From JBICHM01 sp043101835 (GTDB lineage Bacteria; Planctomycetota; Phycisphaerae; Phycisphaerales; UBA1924), in NCBI GenBank assembly GCA_043101835.1, contig JBICHM010000335.1, forward strand, positions 1 to 16,578: a DNA stretch of 16,578 nt. The letters are read 5' to 3'. The translations under genes and the position numbers were made by a program. The number at the start of each line of letters is the position of its first letter. Position 1 is the first letter of the stretch. The notes beneath the pieces were generated by a model. The model had not been told where the DNA came from. It saw nothing but the letters and a program-made list of their open reading frames with translations, and made no database searches. Positions 6,702 to 13,740 of this stretch are shown one piece after another.

Positions 6702-7088
6702 ATGCCTGCACTCACCCTGCTCATCGGACTCGTGCTCGCGCTTCTGGGCGCGTACGGGTATTTCTCGGCCGACGAGGCGGATCGCAGCGTGACGGCGCTG
6801 ATCCCGGCATTCTTCGGGCTGCCGATCGCCGTGCTCGGCGCGCTGGCGCTCGCGAAGGACGGGCTGCGGAAACACGCGATGCACGGTGCGGCGGCGCTCG
6901 CGCTGCTGGGCCTCATCGGCGCCGCGATGCAGGGCCTGCCGAAGCTCGGCGCGCTCATGAGCGACCCCGAGAGCCTCGAGCGCCCGACGGCGGTGCTGAT
7001 GCAGAACCTGATGGCGCTGGCGTGCTCGGTGCTCGTGGTGGCTGCGGTGTTCTCGTTCGTGAGCGCGCGGAAGAAGGCGAAGGCGTAA
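6702..7088 (+). CDS. Small four-helix membrane protein of unknown function
   Basis: The 128-residue protein starts MPALTLLIGLVLALLGAYGY and has four hydrophobic segments at about residues 1-21, 31-51, 58-80 and 100-122, joined by short polar loops, and ends in the basic tail RKKAKA. It is an inner-membrane protein by composition. No catalytic or transport motif is seen and I do not recognise the family with confidence. An earlier in-frame start would run antisense through the VOC gene and is unlikely. It is divergent from the VOC operon and converges with the lipoprotein gene, with 15 nt between stops. Confidence 0.75.
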   Translation: MPALTLLIGLVLALLGAYGYFSADEADRSVTALIPAFFGLPIAVLGALALAKDGLRKHAMHGAAALALLGLIGAAMQGLPKLGALMSDPESLERPTAVLMQNLMALACSVLVVAAVFSFVSARKKAKA

Positions 7089-7103
7089 ACGGTCCGGTTG
7101 GCC

Positions 7104-7874
7104 TCAGCGCATGTCGCGCGCGTGGAGCCGGCCAAGCCAGGCGTCTTCGAGTTCCTCCGTGGACATGCCGGTGACGGCGCCGAGTGAGCGACGCCCGCCT
7201 CCCCAGACGGCGCGGACGCCATCGAGCCCGCTCTGCGCTTCGATGAAGCCGACGAGACTGCCCGCGGCCGGGTAGCCGACCTCGGACGGGATGCTGTTGA
7301 ATCGGCGCGTCAGGTCGTCGAGCGAAGGGAGTTCGCCTCGGTCGTGCAAGGCCGCGGCGGTGGCGTCGATGTTCTCGCCGATCCACTGGCCGGTGAGATG
7401 GACGGCGAGGCCTTCGTTGATCCACCGCTCCGGCACGCCCCACGCGTTCATGGCGACGACATGCGCGATCTCGTGGCGCAGTCCGGACGAGCCGGTGCGG
7501 GGCCAGACGAGGCACACGGCGTTCGAGATGTGGAAGCCGACGCCGTTGGTCTCCCGGCCGATGAGCGTGCGCATGCGCTCGCGCGTGTCGATGACGAAGA
7601 TCGAGAGGGTCGGGTCGTAGGTGTCGAGTTCGAGGCCGCGGAGGATGAGCTCGCGCGCAGCCGCGGCCTTCGCGGCGATCTCGGGCAGCGCGCTCGCGGA
7701 CTCGCTGCCGCGCTCTGAGTAGATGATGCAGCCGTTCGAGTCCGCGGCGGTCCATTCGAAGCGCGGATGCTCGCGGAGGCTGTCGAGGCTGCGCTGGGTA
7801 ATGATGAGCGGGCCGCAGCCGGGGGCGAGAGTGGTGAGGGCGAGGAGGAGGAGGGTGGCGAGTGGGGGGCGCAT
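7104..7874 (-). CDS. Lipoprotein with HExxH zinc-peptidase motif
   Basis: A 256-residue protein with a lipoprotein signal: a hydrophobic N-terminus ending in LAPGC, so Cys20 would be lipidated. The middle holds LRHEIAHVV (His134, Glu135, His138) followed 16 residues later by WINEGLAVHL, whose Glu154 is the probable third zinc ligand. This HExxH...NEGLA layout is that of gluzincin-type peptidase-MA-like domains. Action would be in the periplasm or on the envelope; the substrate is unknown. A TATCCT hexamer lies 6 nt before the ATG with no SD. An FRG-domain gene lies upstream on the same strand, 110 nt away. Confidence 0.85.
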   Translation of the reverse strand: MRPPLATLLLLALTTLAPGCGPLIITQRSLDSLREHPRFEWTAADSNGCIIYSERGSESASALPEIAAKAAAARELILRGLELDTYDPTLSIFVIDTRERMRTLIGRETNGVGFHISNAVCLVWPRTGSSGLRHEIAHVVAMNAWGVPERWINEGLAVHLTGQWIGENIDATAAALHDRGELPSLDDLTRRFNSIPSEVGYPAAGSLVGFIEAQSGLDGVRAVWGGGRRSLGAVTGMSTEELEDAWLGRLHARDMR

Positions 7875-7880
7875 GCGCGG

Positions 7881-7886
7881 AGGATA
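7881..7886 (-). promoter_or_regulatory. -10 for the lipoprotein gene (leaderless spacing)
   Basis: TATCCT on the minus strand is followed by 6 nt (ccgcgc) and the ATG at 7874. A TTGAGC further upstream is 20 bp away, too far for a normal -35. Confidence 0.4.
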
Positions 7887-7976
7887 GTGGGAGTGGGGTC
7901 AGTAGCGCTCAATCGTGGCACAGCCCGGTGCGGCGGTGCGACGGCGGTCAACCGGACACTGGTCCACTGAATGGTG

Positions 7977-7993
7977 AGGCAGATTCACTGCCT
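7977..7993 (-). terminator. Small hairpin at the end of the FRG gene
   Basis: A 6-bp perfect stem (aggcag / ctgcct) has the FRG stop codon in its 5-nt loop. It is a weak terminator candidate. Confidence 0.3.
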
Positions 7994-8818
7994 AAGCAGA
8001 TCAAGCTTTAGGTCAGTGGAAACGAACTCGGCAGCGCCGTCAGGACCAGGGAACAAGGAGGCTGCCGTAATGCCCATAGCTCGAAGGTGCCATAGGCACT
8101 TTTCCTTCAACGCCGGAGAGATCACAATCTCGATACATCCGTCGCGCCCAAGCAGGTCCTGAGCCGTGGTCCAATGATCGAGCCATGGCTTGCTCGCCAC
8201 CGTGAATAGCCCTTGCTGCGCCACGAGTCGCGGGAACTGCTCGCCGTGCCGGTGATAGCACACTACCCATGCACCGGCATTCTCGACATACGCCTTTTGC
8301 ATAAGTCGCGGGGCTGCTTCGCCTGGAAACACCGCGTGCCACTTGCTCTCCGCCGAAAACCGTTCGCGCACGACTCCTTCCAATGATGCTCGATTGAGAG
8401 CAAGCACGCGACCCTCGCGATCCTCGGACGATCGACACGCAAAGAACAATGCAACCCATGGTGACTCGCTCCAGTCGAGCAAGCGTGTCGGCGCCCCGTA
8501 GTGCCGCAGCACTACTTGAGCCTGCATGTCCTCGCTGAGCATTCGGTGCTCGATTGAACTCAAATGCATTGCCGCGAGCTGGCGAAACCGACGGACTGCA
8601 AGCAACTCCGCTGCCAACCGGCGCTCGAGGCCGCGATCTTCTCTGAAGTCCCGATCGATCTTCGGAATGCTCTTGCGGTCCGTTCGCGGTTCGCCACGCC
8701 AGACAAAATCGAAGTTCAGTAGCTTGGTATCAGACCCATAGACGAGCAGCTTGGCGAGATCTTCAAACGAGTCAGGTGACTGCCGGTTGACCGACTGCGA
8801 TGGGTCGGAAGCTGTCAC
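7985..8818 (-). CDS. FRG domain-containing protein
   Basis: The 277-residue protein carries the FRG signature: FVWRGEP (residues 38-44), LRHYGAPTRLLDWSESPWVALFFA (104-127) and RLVAQQGLFT (197-206). FRG domains are named for the conserved Phe-Arg-Gly-like motif and are of unknown biochemistry; they turn up in accessory genes and in phage-defence settings, so a defence or toxin role is possible but unproven. The start is a GTG directly after the hppd stop (TGA-GTG), with a GGGGGA purine run 8 nt upstream inside the hppd end. GC is visibly lower here (stretches of roughly 47-62%, against about 63-80% in neighbours), pointing to acquisition. No partner gene or transposase is seen beside it. Confidence 0.85.
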   Translation of the reverse strand: MTASDPSQSVNRQSPDSFEDLAKLLVYGSDTKLLNFDFVWRGEPRTDRKSIPKIDRDFREDRGLERRLAAELLAVRRFRQLAAMHLSSIEHRMLSEDMQAQVVLRHYGAPTRLLDWSESPWVALFFACRSSEDREGRVLALNRASLEGVVRERFSAESKWHAVFPGEAAPRLMQKAYVENAGAWVVCYHRHGEQFPRLVAQQGLFTVASKPWLDHWTTAQDLLGRDGCIEIVISPALKEKCLWHLRAMGITAASLFPGPDGAAEFVSTDLKLDLLRQ

Positions 8819-10015
8819 TCACAGATTCCCCCGCCGCTCCTGCTCGATCTCCAGCGCTTCGAAGAGGGCCTTGAAGTTGCCCTTGCCGAAGGACTGGCTG
8901 CCGCGGCGGCAGATGATTTCGAAGAAGAGGGTCGGGCGGTCCTGGAGGGGCTTGGTGAAGAGCTGGAGGAGGTAGCCCTCGTCGTCGGCGTCCACGAGGA
9001 TGCCGAGGTTCTTGACCTTCTCGTGGTCTTCGCGGACGGCTTCGTGGCCGTGCTGGGTGAGCGTCTTGTTCACGCGGTCCCAGACGAGCTCGTAGTAGGT
9101 GTCGGGGAGGTTGAGGAAGTCGACGCCGCGGGCGCGGAGGGCGGCGACGGAGTGGAGCTCATCGTCGGTGCGCAGGGCGAGGTGCTGGACGCCGGGGGTC
9201 ATGTCGTGCCACTCGAGGTACTCGAGGATCTGGCTCTTCTTCTTGCCCTCGGCGGGCTCGTTGATGGGCATCTTGATGAGGTGGTTGCCGGAGGCCATCA
9301 CCTTGCTCATCAGGGCGGAGTACTCGGTGGAGATGTCCTTGTCGTCGAAATGCTTGAACATCTCGAAGCCCATGACATCCTCGTACCACTTGACCCAGTG
9401 GTTCATCTTGCCCTCTTCGACATTGCCGACGCAATGATCGACATACTTGAGGCCGCAGGGGTGCTTGCGGTTGTAGTCGTTGAGGGCGAAGTTCTCGATC
9501 CGGCGGAATTTCGGGCCGAAGTCGCCGCCCTGCTTGACCTTGGGCAGCGCGTACTCGCCGGTGCGGCTGACGAAGGTGTGGACGGCGCGCCCATAGGTCT
9601 TGATGGGGGCCATGACGACGGCGCCGCGGTCGTCGGTGTACTCGACGGGGTCGCCGGCGGGCTTGCCGCCGTTCCTGATCGCCTGCTCGTAGGCGGCGAT
9701 GGCGTCGTGGACATTGAGGGCGACATCCTTCACGCCGTCGCCGTACTTCAAGACCTCCTGCTGCGCCGGGTGGTCCTTGGAGAGGCCGGTGGTGAGCAGG
9801 AAGCGGATGTTGCCCTGGGTGAGCAGGTACGAGGCCTCCTCGCGGCTGCCGGTCGTCAGGTCGGCGACCTGCTCGACCTGGAAGCCGAAGGTGTGGGCGT
9901 AGAAGTACGCGGCCTGCTTGGCGTTGCCGACGTAGAAGCGGACATGGTCCACGTCGATCAGCGCGAGCGGGTCGGCCTTGGTCGAGGTCTGCGGCTTCGT
10001 GCTTGCGGTCGTCAT
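8819..10015 (-). CDS. hppD: 4-hydroxyphenylpyruvate dioxygenase
   Basis: This 398-residue Fe(II) enzyme converts 4-hydroxyphenylpyruvate to homogentisate, feeding homogentisate dioxygenase. It has two VOC-type domains. The iron ligands are His194 (YVDHCVGNV), His278 (GVQHLALRTDD) and Glu366 (FFEIICRRG), and the closing QSFGKGNFKALFEALE is the usual C-terminal helix. I start at ATG 10015, because TGGAG lies 8 nt upstream and the family begins near here. A longer frame from 10084 would add 23 residues lying in the mRNA leader. A TAGAAT -10 67 nt upstream and a hairpin in the leader precede it. The FRG gene begins immediately after its stop, while the cardiolipin synthase gene ends 121 nt upstream. 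Confidence 0.97.
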   Translation of the reverse strand: MTTASTKPQTSTKADPLALIDVDHVRFYVGNAKQAAYFYAHTFGFQVEQVADLTTGSREEASYLLTQGNIRFLLTTGLSKDHPAQQEVLKYGDGVKDVALNVHDAIAAYEQAIRNGGKPAGDPVEYTDDRGAVVMAPIKTYGRAVHTFVSRTGEYALPKVKQGGDFGPKFRRIENFALNDYNRKHPCGLKYVDHCVGNVEEGKMNHWVKWYEDVMGFEMFKHFDDKDISTEYSALMSKVMASGNHLIKMPINEPAEGKKKSQILEYLEWHDMTPGVQHLALRTDDELHSVAALRARGVDFLNLPDTYYELVWDRVNKTLTQHGHEAVREDHEKVKNLGILVDADDEGYLLQLFTKPLQDRPTLFFEIICRRGSQSFGKGNFKALFEALEIEQERRGNL

Positions 10016-10057
10016 CTCCGAAACTCCAACACCTTGGGCGGTCTTTCGAGGCATGCG

Positions 10058-10088
10058 GCGGGAGCCCAGGTCCCGCTCGGTCATTCTA
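10058..10088 (-). promoter_or_regulatory. hppD -10 and 5' leader hairpin
   Basis: TAGAAT (10088-10083, minus strand) puts the transcription start near 10076. There a perfect 6-bp hairpin (gcggga / tcccgc, 7-nt loop, 10058-10076) would form at the extreme 5' end of a leader of about 60 nt. The -35 is poor. The hexamer and its distance resemble those upstream of hmgA. Confidence 0.45.
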
Positions 10089-10136
10089 CGGCTCCGGGCG
10101 CGTGTTTCGACCCGGGGCCGGCGTCTGCGGGCGCGG

Positions 10137-11561
10137 TCAGAGCAGGGGGCTCATGAGGCGGGCGATGTTCTCGGCGGCCTGCTTCCATTCGGGTCGTTTG
10201 CGCCACGCGTCGGCGTCGGCGGGGCGGGACTGCTCGATGTAACCGCGCTGTGCGGCGACGAGGGCTTCGGTGGCCTGGCGGCCGTAGGCGACCAGGCTGA
10301 GCTCGAAGTTGATGGCGAAGGAGCGGATGTCGAAGTTGGCGGTGCCGACGACGGCGAGGGTGTCGTCAACGCTGAGGGTCTTGGCGTGGAGGAGGCCGTC
10401 GGTGTGGAAGTGGATGTGGACGCCGGCGTCGAGGAGGTCGCGGAGGTAGGAGCGGCCGGCGGCGGCGACGAGCCAGTGGTCGGGGCGGGCGGGGATGACG
10501 ACATGGGCCTCGACGCCGCGGAGGACGGCGATGCGGAGGCTGAGCATCAGCTGGTCGTCGGGGATGAGGTAGGGGCTGGTGATGATGACGCGCTCTTCGG
10601 CCTCTGCGATGATGGCGACGGCGAGGTCGCGGAAGTTACCGCTGACGCCGCTGGGTCCGCTTGGGACGGCCTGGATGACGGTGGAGCCGCGGGGAGGGAC
10701 GTCGGGGAACCAGCGTTCGTCGTCGAGGAGTTCGCGCGTGTCGGAGCACCAGTCTTCGACGAAGACGCGCTGGAGTGAGGCGACGACGGGGCCCTCCATG
10801 CGGACGGAGAGGTCGCGCCAGGCGCCGTACTTCCCCTTGCCGTAGTCGGGGTTCACGATGTTCTGGGAGCCGGTGTAGCCGATGCGTCCGTCAATGACGG
10901 CGACCTTGCGGTGGTTGCGCAGGTCGATGCGCGCGAGGAACCGGCGGAGGGGGTTGACGGGGAGTGCGGCGCGGACTTCGACGCCGGCCTTTCGGAGGCG
11001 GGCGGCGCGGGCGCGGAAGAGGGGTTTGGAGCCGACGCCGTCGGCGAGAACGCGGCAGGCAACGCTCCTTGCTGCGGCGCGTTCGAGTGCGGCGCAGACG
11101 CGCTCGCCGGTATCGTCGGGGACGAAGATGTAATAGAGCAGGTGGACGAAGTTCTCGGCGCCGTCGATGTCGGCGCAGAGTTGTTCGATCATCGCGTCGG
11201 AGTCGGCGAACATGGCGGGGCGGTTCGCGGCGACGGGGGCGTGGCCGCCCATGGTCTCGGCGAGGCGGGCGATATCGCGGTGGGACTCGATGACCGCTTC
11301 GTGTCCGGCGGCGGATTCGATGGCGCAGACGCGTTCGGCGACGGCGCGCTGGGCGCGGTCATGGCGGGCAAGGCGGGTGCGCCCGAGGCGGGTGTCGCCG
11401 ATGAGCAGAAAAAGGAAGACGCCGACCCAGGGCAGGAAGTAGATGACGACCAGCCACGAGAGGGCCGTGGTGGGGGGGCGGCGTCGCGGAACGACGACGA
11501 GCATGACCGCGCGGATCACCCACTCGCCGACCACGTAGCCGAGGGCCAGCCATTGCGCCAT
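10137..11561 (-). CDS. cls: Cardiolipin synthase (phospholipase D family)
   Basis: The 474-residue protein has two N-terminal membrane segments (about residues 5-25 and 32-56, the latter with SWLVVIYFLPWVGVFLFLLIG) and two phospholipase-D HKD motifs. Motif one has His217, Lys219 and Asp224 (NHRKVAVID) and motif two has His392, Lys394 and Asp399 (LHAKTLSVD). Both are followed by the expected GSQN and GTANFD segments. This is the bacterial Cls layout: it condenses two phosphatidylglycerol molecules, or related lipids, to cardiolipin at the inner membrane. The start is chosen for GGGGAGG 5 nt upstream; the frame stays open 82 codons further, through promoter DNA. Its promoter is divergent from that of the PEP-CTERM gene. 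Confidence 0.93.
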   Translation of the reverse strand: MAQWLALGYVVGEWVIRAVMLVVVPRRRPPTTALSWLVVIYFLPWVGVFLFLLIGDTRLGRTRLARHDRAQRAVAERVCAIESAAGHEAVIESHRDIARLAETMGGHAPVAANRPAMFADSDAMIEQLCADIDGAENFVHLLYYIFVPDDTGERVCAALERAAARSVACRVLADGVGSKPLFRARAARLRKAGVEVRAALPVNPLRRFLARIDLRNHRKVAVIDGRIGYTGSQNIVNPDYGKGKYGAWRDLSVRMEGPVVASLQRVFVEDWCSDTRELLDDERWFPDVPPRGSTVIQAVPSGPSGVSGNFRDLAVAIIAEAEERVIITSPYLIPDDQLMLSLRIAVLRGVEAHVVIPARPDHWLVAAAGRSYLRDLLDAGVHIHFHTDGLLHAKTLSVDDTLAVVGTANFDIRSFAINFELSLVAYGRQATEALVAAQRGYIEQSRPADADAWRKRPEWKQAAENIARLMSPLL

Positions 11562-11605
11562 CGGAGCCTCCCCTGGGCGCCCGGACGGGTGGGGGCCCCG
11601 GGGTG

Positions 11606-11611
11606 AGTGTA
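11606..11611 (-). promoter_or_regulatory. Candidate cls -10
   Basis: TACACT on the minus strand, 44 nt before the cls ATG, gives a leader of about 37 nt that contains the strong SD. No good -35 is seen at 17 bp. Confidence 0.35.
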
Positions 11612-11639
11612 AAGGTCCCGCAACTTTCCCGGACTGTCC

Positions 11640-11668
11640 TTGCATCTCCTCGCCAGAGCAGGTACTTT
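11640..11668 (+). promoter_or_regulatory. Sigma-70-like promoter for the PEP-CTERM gene
   Basis: TTGCAT (11640-11645), exactly 17 bp, then TACTTT (11663-11668). The leader of about 56 nt has a 6-bp hairpin (accgcc / ggcggt, 11684-11701) and then the SD. Confidence 0.55.
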
Positions 11669-11730
11669 CCCCCTCGGAGTCATACCGCCCCGCACGGCGG
11701 TGCACGCACAGGGAGAGAAAGAGGTCCACA

Positions 11731-12441
11731 ATGCTTTGGCGTATTTCGGCGTGTGCGTTGTGCGCATGCGCGCTCGCCGCCTCAGGGGCTGACGCGGGCG
11801 TCGTCAACCTTCGGACGATGGATCACGACACGCTGGAAGGCCTGACGGCGCGTTCGAGCGTGGTCGGGCTTGGTCGCGTGCAGGGTCGCGCGTTCGGCCA
11901 CGGCGGATCCCGCGGCGTGGACGCGGGCAGCCGCGGCCCGGGCGCGGACGCGTCCAGCACGGTGCAGTTCAGCCTGTCGGCGCTGGCGGACGGGACGACG
12001 CGGTTCTCGCTGATCGACGCGAGCGGCGCGGAGCGTGTGCTCGTGGCTGCGCTGGGCGCGGCGCGTGAGGCGTTGTCGCTCGAGATGATCGGTCGCGAGC
12101 GCGGCGCGTTCTCGATCGCGCTGCAGAGCCTGGCGATCGACGGCCGGTCGGTGGACGGGCTGGACGGCCTCGGGTTCGGCTCGCTGCACAAGGGGCCGGG
12201 CGGCGACGCGATGCTGCTCGAGGGCCTGGACTTCGATTCGGGCTTCGAGCTGACCGGCGTGCTGGAGGTGCGCAACATGCGCGGCCTCGGCCGAAGTGAC
12301 TGGCGGAATGCGCCGGTGCTGCAGGTGGCGGCGGTCGACCTCATGGAGCGCGACGCGGGGACGCCGATCCCGCTGCCGACGCCGGGCATGCTGACGGTGA
12401 CGGGCCTGACGGCGCTCGCCGCGCTGCGCCGCAGGCGCTGA
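11731..12441 (+). CDS. Secreted protein with PEP-CTERM-like sorting tail
   Basis: The 236-residue protein has a signal peptide (residues 1-22, ending GADA) and, at the other end, a sorting tail: PLPTPG, a hydrophobic stretch (MLTVTGLTALAAL) and RRRR at the very C-terminus. This matches the layout of PEP-CTERM signals cut by exosortases, with PTPG in place of the usual PEP box, a variant that looks planctomycete-like. The middle (about residues 45-210) is Gly/Ala/Asp-rich with VQFSLSALADGTTRFSLID and LEGLDFDSGFELTGVLEVR, probably an extracellular beta-rich domain; I recognise no family. GAGG lies 6 nt before the ATG. The gene has its own promoter and ends before a strong hairpin. No exosortase is in the window. 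Confidence 0.75.
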   Translation: MLWRISACALCACALAASGADAGVVNLRTMDHDTLEGLTARSSVVGLGRVQGRAFGHGGSRGVDAGSRGPGADASSTVQFSLSALADGTTRFSLIDASGAERVLVAALGAAREALSLEMIGRERGAFSIALQSLAIDGRSVDGLDGLGFGSLHKGPGGDAMLLEGLDFDSGFELTGVLEVRNMRGLGRSDWRNAPVLQVAAVDLMERDAGTPIPLPTPGMLTVTGLTALAALRRRR

Positions 12442-12466
12442 CTCAGCCGACATTTCGACCACTTCC

Positions 12467-12500
12467 GCGGACGCCGGCGCGAGGGAGCGCCGGCGTCCGC
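12467..12500 (+). terminator. Perfect 14-bp hairpin between PEP-CTERM gene and scoA
   Basis: The arms gcggacgccggcgc (12467-12480) and gcgccggcgtccgc (12487-12500) are exact reverse complements around a 6-nt loop. It lies 25 nt past the stop and ends 5 nt before the scoA -10. It lacks a T-tract but is the strongest hairpin in the window. Confidence 0.65.
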
Positions 12501-12505
12501 TGTGC

Positions 12506-12511
12506 TATCGT
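12506..12511 (+). promoter_or_regulatory. scoA -10 (leaderless spacing)
   Basis: TATCGT is followed by 6 nt (ggcggc) and the ATG at 12518. The -35 position falls in the right arm of the upstream hairpin and shows no TTGACA-like match. Confidence 0.4.
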
Positions 12512-12517
12512 GGCGGC

Positions 12518-13231
12518 ATGGTGAAGAAGGTCTACGAGTCGCCGCGTGCCGTGATGGCGGAGCTGCAGGACCGGGGCGTCATCCGCGACGGCATGACCGT
12601 CATGGCGGGGGGCTTCGGGCTGTGCGGGATTCCCGAGCAGCTGATCATCGCGCTGCGCGACACCGGCGTGAAGGGGCTCACCTGCATCAGCAACAACGCG
12701 GGCGTCGATGACTGGGGCCTCGGGCTGCTGCTGCAGACGAAGCAGATCCGGAAGATGATCTCGTCGTATGTGGGCGAGAACGACGAGTTCGCGCGCCAGT
12801 TCCTCGAGAAGGAGCTGGAGGTGGAGTTCAACCCGCAGGGGACGCTTGCCGAGCGCATCCGCGCGGGCGGCGCCGGCATCCCGGCCTTCTTCACGCCGAC
12901 GGGCTACGGCACCGTCATCGCGGAGGGGAAGGAGACGCGCGAGTTCGACGGGCGCCCCTATGTGATGGAGACCTGGCTGCGCTCGGACCTGTCGCTGGTG
13001 AAGGCGGATGTGGCCGACCGATCGGGGAACCTCGTCTACCGGAAGACGGCGCGGAACTTCAACCCGATGATGGCGCAGGCGGGGAAGGTGACGGTCGCGG
13101 AGGTGGATCGGATCGTCGAAGTCGGCGAACTCGAGCCGGATCAGGTGCACACGCCGGGGGCGTATGTGGACATGATCGTGGTGACCGAGAGCGAGAAGCG
13201 GATCGAGCAGCGGACGGTGCGGAAGAAGTAG
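12518..13231 (+). CDS. scoA: 3-oxoacid CoA-transferase subunit A
   Basis: The 237-residue subunit A of succinyl-CoA:3-ketoacid CoA-transferase moves CoA from succinyl-CoA to acetoacetate, giving acetoacetyl-CoA, in the cytoplasm. The CoA-transferase family I signature is clear: GGFGLCGIPE at residues 31-40, SNNAGVDDWGLGLLL, and GAGIPAFFTPTGYGT. Length is normal for the single-domain subunit. It needs subunit B, encoded 1.29 kb downstream on the same strand, with an inverted sigma/regulator pair between, whereas these genes are usually adjacent and often overlapping. A TATCGT hexamer 6 nt before the ATG and no clear SD suggest leaderless expression. The enzyme would use the acetoacetate released by tyrosine breakdown, though it also serves ketone-body or fatty-acid metabolism. 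Confidence 0.96.
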   Translation: MVKKVYESPRAVMAELQDRGVIRDGMTVMAGGFGLCGIPEQLIIALRDTGVKGLTCISNNAGVDDWGLGLLLQTKQIRKMISSYVGENDEFARQFLEKELEVEFNPQGTLAERIRAGGAGIPAFFTPTGYGTVIAEGKETREFDGRPYVMETWLRSDLSLVKADVADRSGNLVYRKTARNFNPMMAQAGKVTVAEVDRIVEVGELEPDQVHTPGAYVDMIVVTESEKRIEQRTVRKK

Positions 13232-13234
13232 GGG

Positions 13235-13264
13235 ATTCACCGCGGAGGCGCGGAGGGCGCGGAG
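13235..13264 (+). repeat. 30-bp direct repeat, copy 1
   Basis: The sequence begins attcaccgcgg and ends gcgcggag. It is identical over 30 bp to copy 2 at 14410-14439 in the same orientation. Internally it has a period of about 9 nt built on (g)cgcggag. It begins 4 nt after the scoA stop. Similar cacggag/cacagag-type repeats are dispersed in intergenic DNA of many bacterial genomes (from memory). Confidence 0.9.
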
Positions 13265-13287
13265 CAATGCATCTGCGCGCAGGCGCG

Positions 13288-13311
13288 CGGCCCCGGGGCG
13301 CCCCGGAGCCG
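13288..13311 (+). terminator. GC palindrome downstream of scoA
   Basis: A 24-bp near-perfect palindrome with one mismatch, centred on CCGGGGCGCCCCGG, lies between the convergent scoA and anti-sigma-like genes. It could stop transcription in both directions or bind a dimeric protein. No T-tract. Confidence 0.4.
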
Positions 13312-13319
13312 TCGGCCCG

Positions 13320-13335
13320 GCGATCGTGCGATCGC
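13320..13335 (-). terminator. Hairpin right after the anti-sigma-like gene
   Basis: A perfect 6-bp stem (gcgatc / gatcgc) with a 4-nt loop abuts the TAA stop of the minus-strand gene. No T-tract. Confidence 0.4.
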
Positions 13336-13740
13336 TTAGTCCTGCTTCTTCTCGTTCCAGACGGTGGCGTTCGTCTCGCCCGAGCCGGCGGGGGCGGTGA
13401 GTTCGACCGTGCCCATGGCCTCGTCGGTGACGAACTTCATGCGGTGGCCGTCGATGGTCTCGCCCTCGAAGACGCCGGGCTGGATCTCTTCGAGTTCGAC
13501 CTGGTACTCGTTGCCGTCCTCGTCGGTGATGACGCCCTTGAAGACGCCGGCGTACCAAGTGGCGGCGCCGACGGCGGAGGCGGCGAGGAGTGCGACGCCG
13601 GCGCCGATGGCGAGGCGGACGCCGGAACGATGGGTGGGAGTGCGCATGGTGCGCTCCTTGGTGATGGCGTCGAGATCCGGCGCGCGCCACTCGCGTTCGC
13701 CGAGGCTCGACAGTGCGTCGTTGAGCGGGTCGTGTGTCAT
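13336..13740 (-). CDS. Single-pass membrane protein, putative anti-sigma-like partner
   Basis: The 134-residue protein has a cytoplasmic N-terminal segment of about 40 residues (MTHDPLNDALSSLGEREWRA), one membrane helix (about 41-64) and a small extracytoplasmic domain (65-134) with GVITDEDGNEYQVELEE and GVFEGETIDGHRMKFVTDE, probably beta-rich and acidic. Its ATG overlaps the sigma factor stop as ATGA, so the two are translationally coupled, the classic setting for an ECF sigma and its membrane-bound anti-sigma. I see no HxxxCxxC zinc anti-sigma motif, so the anti-sigma role is inferred from position and topology. It could instead be a target or sensor with the outer domain reading envelope state. 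Confidence 0.75.
   Translation of the reverse strand: MTHDPLNDALSSLGEREWRAPDLDAITKERTMRTPTHRSGVRLAIGAGVALLAASAVGAATWYAGVFKGVITDEDGNEYQVELEEIQPGVFEGETIDGHRMKFVTDEAMGTVELTAPAGSGETNATVWNEKKQD

Noticed and set aside
10016..10084. N-terminal extension of HPPD from 10084
   Set aside because: It overlaps the TAGAAT element and leader hairpin, has no SD, and ATG 10015 has a well-spaced SD.
9023..10156. 377-codon plus-strand open frame antisense to hppD
   Set aside because: Same explanation: low-complexity GVDLEA-rich translation opposite a certain enzyme gene.
10911..11606. 231-codon plus-strand frame antisense to cls
   Set aside because: Shadow of the PLD-family gene, rich in GADEV with no domain.
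12443..13690. 415-codon minus-strand frame antisense to scoA
   Set aside because: His/Arg-rich shadow of a certain gene with no recognisable domain.
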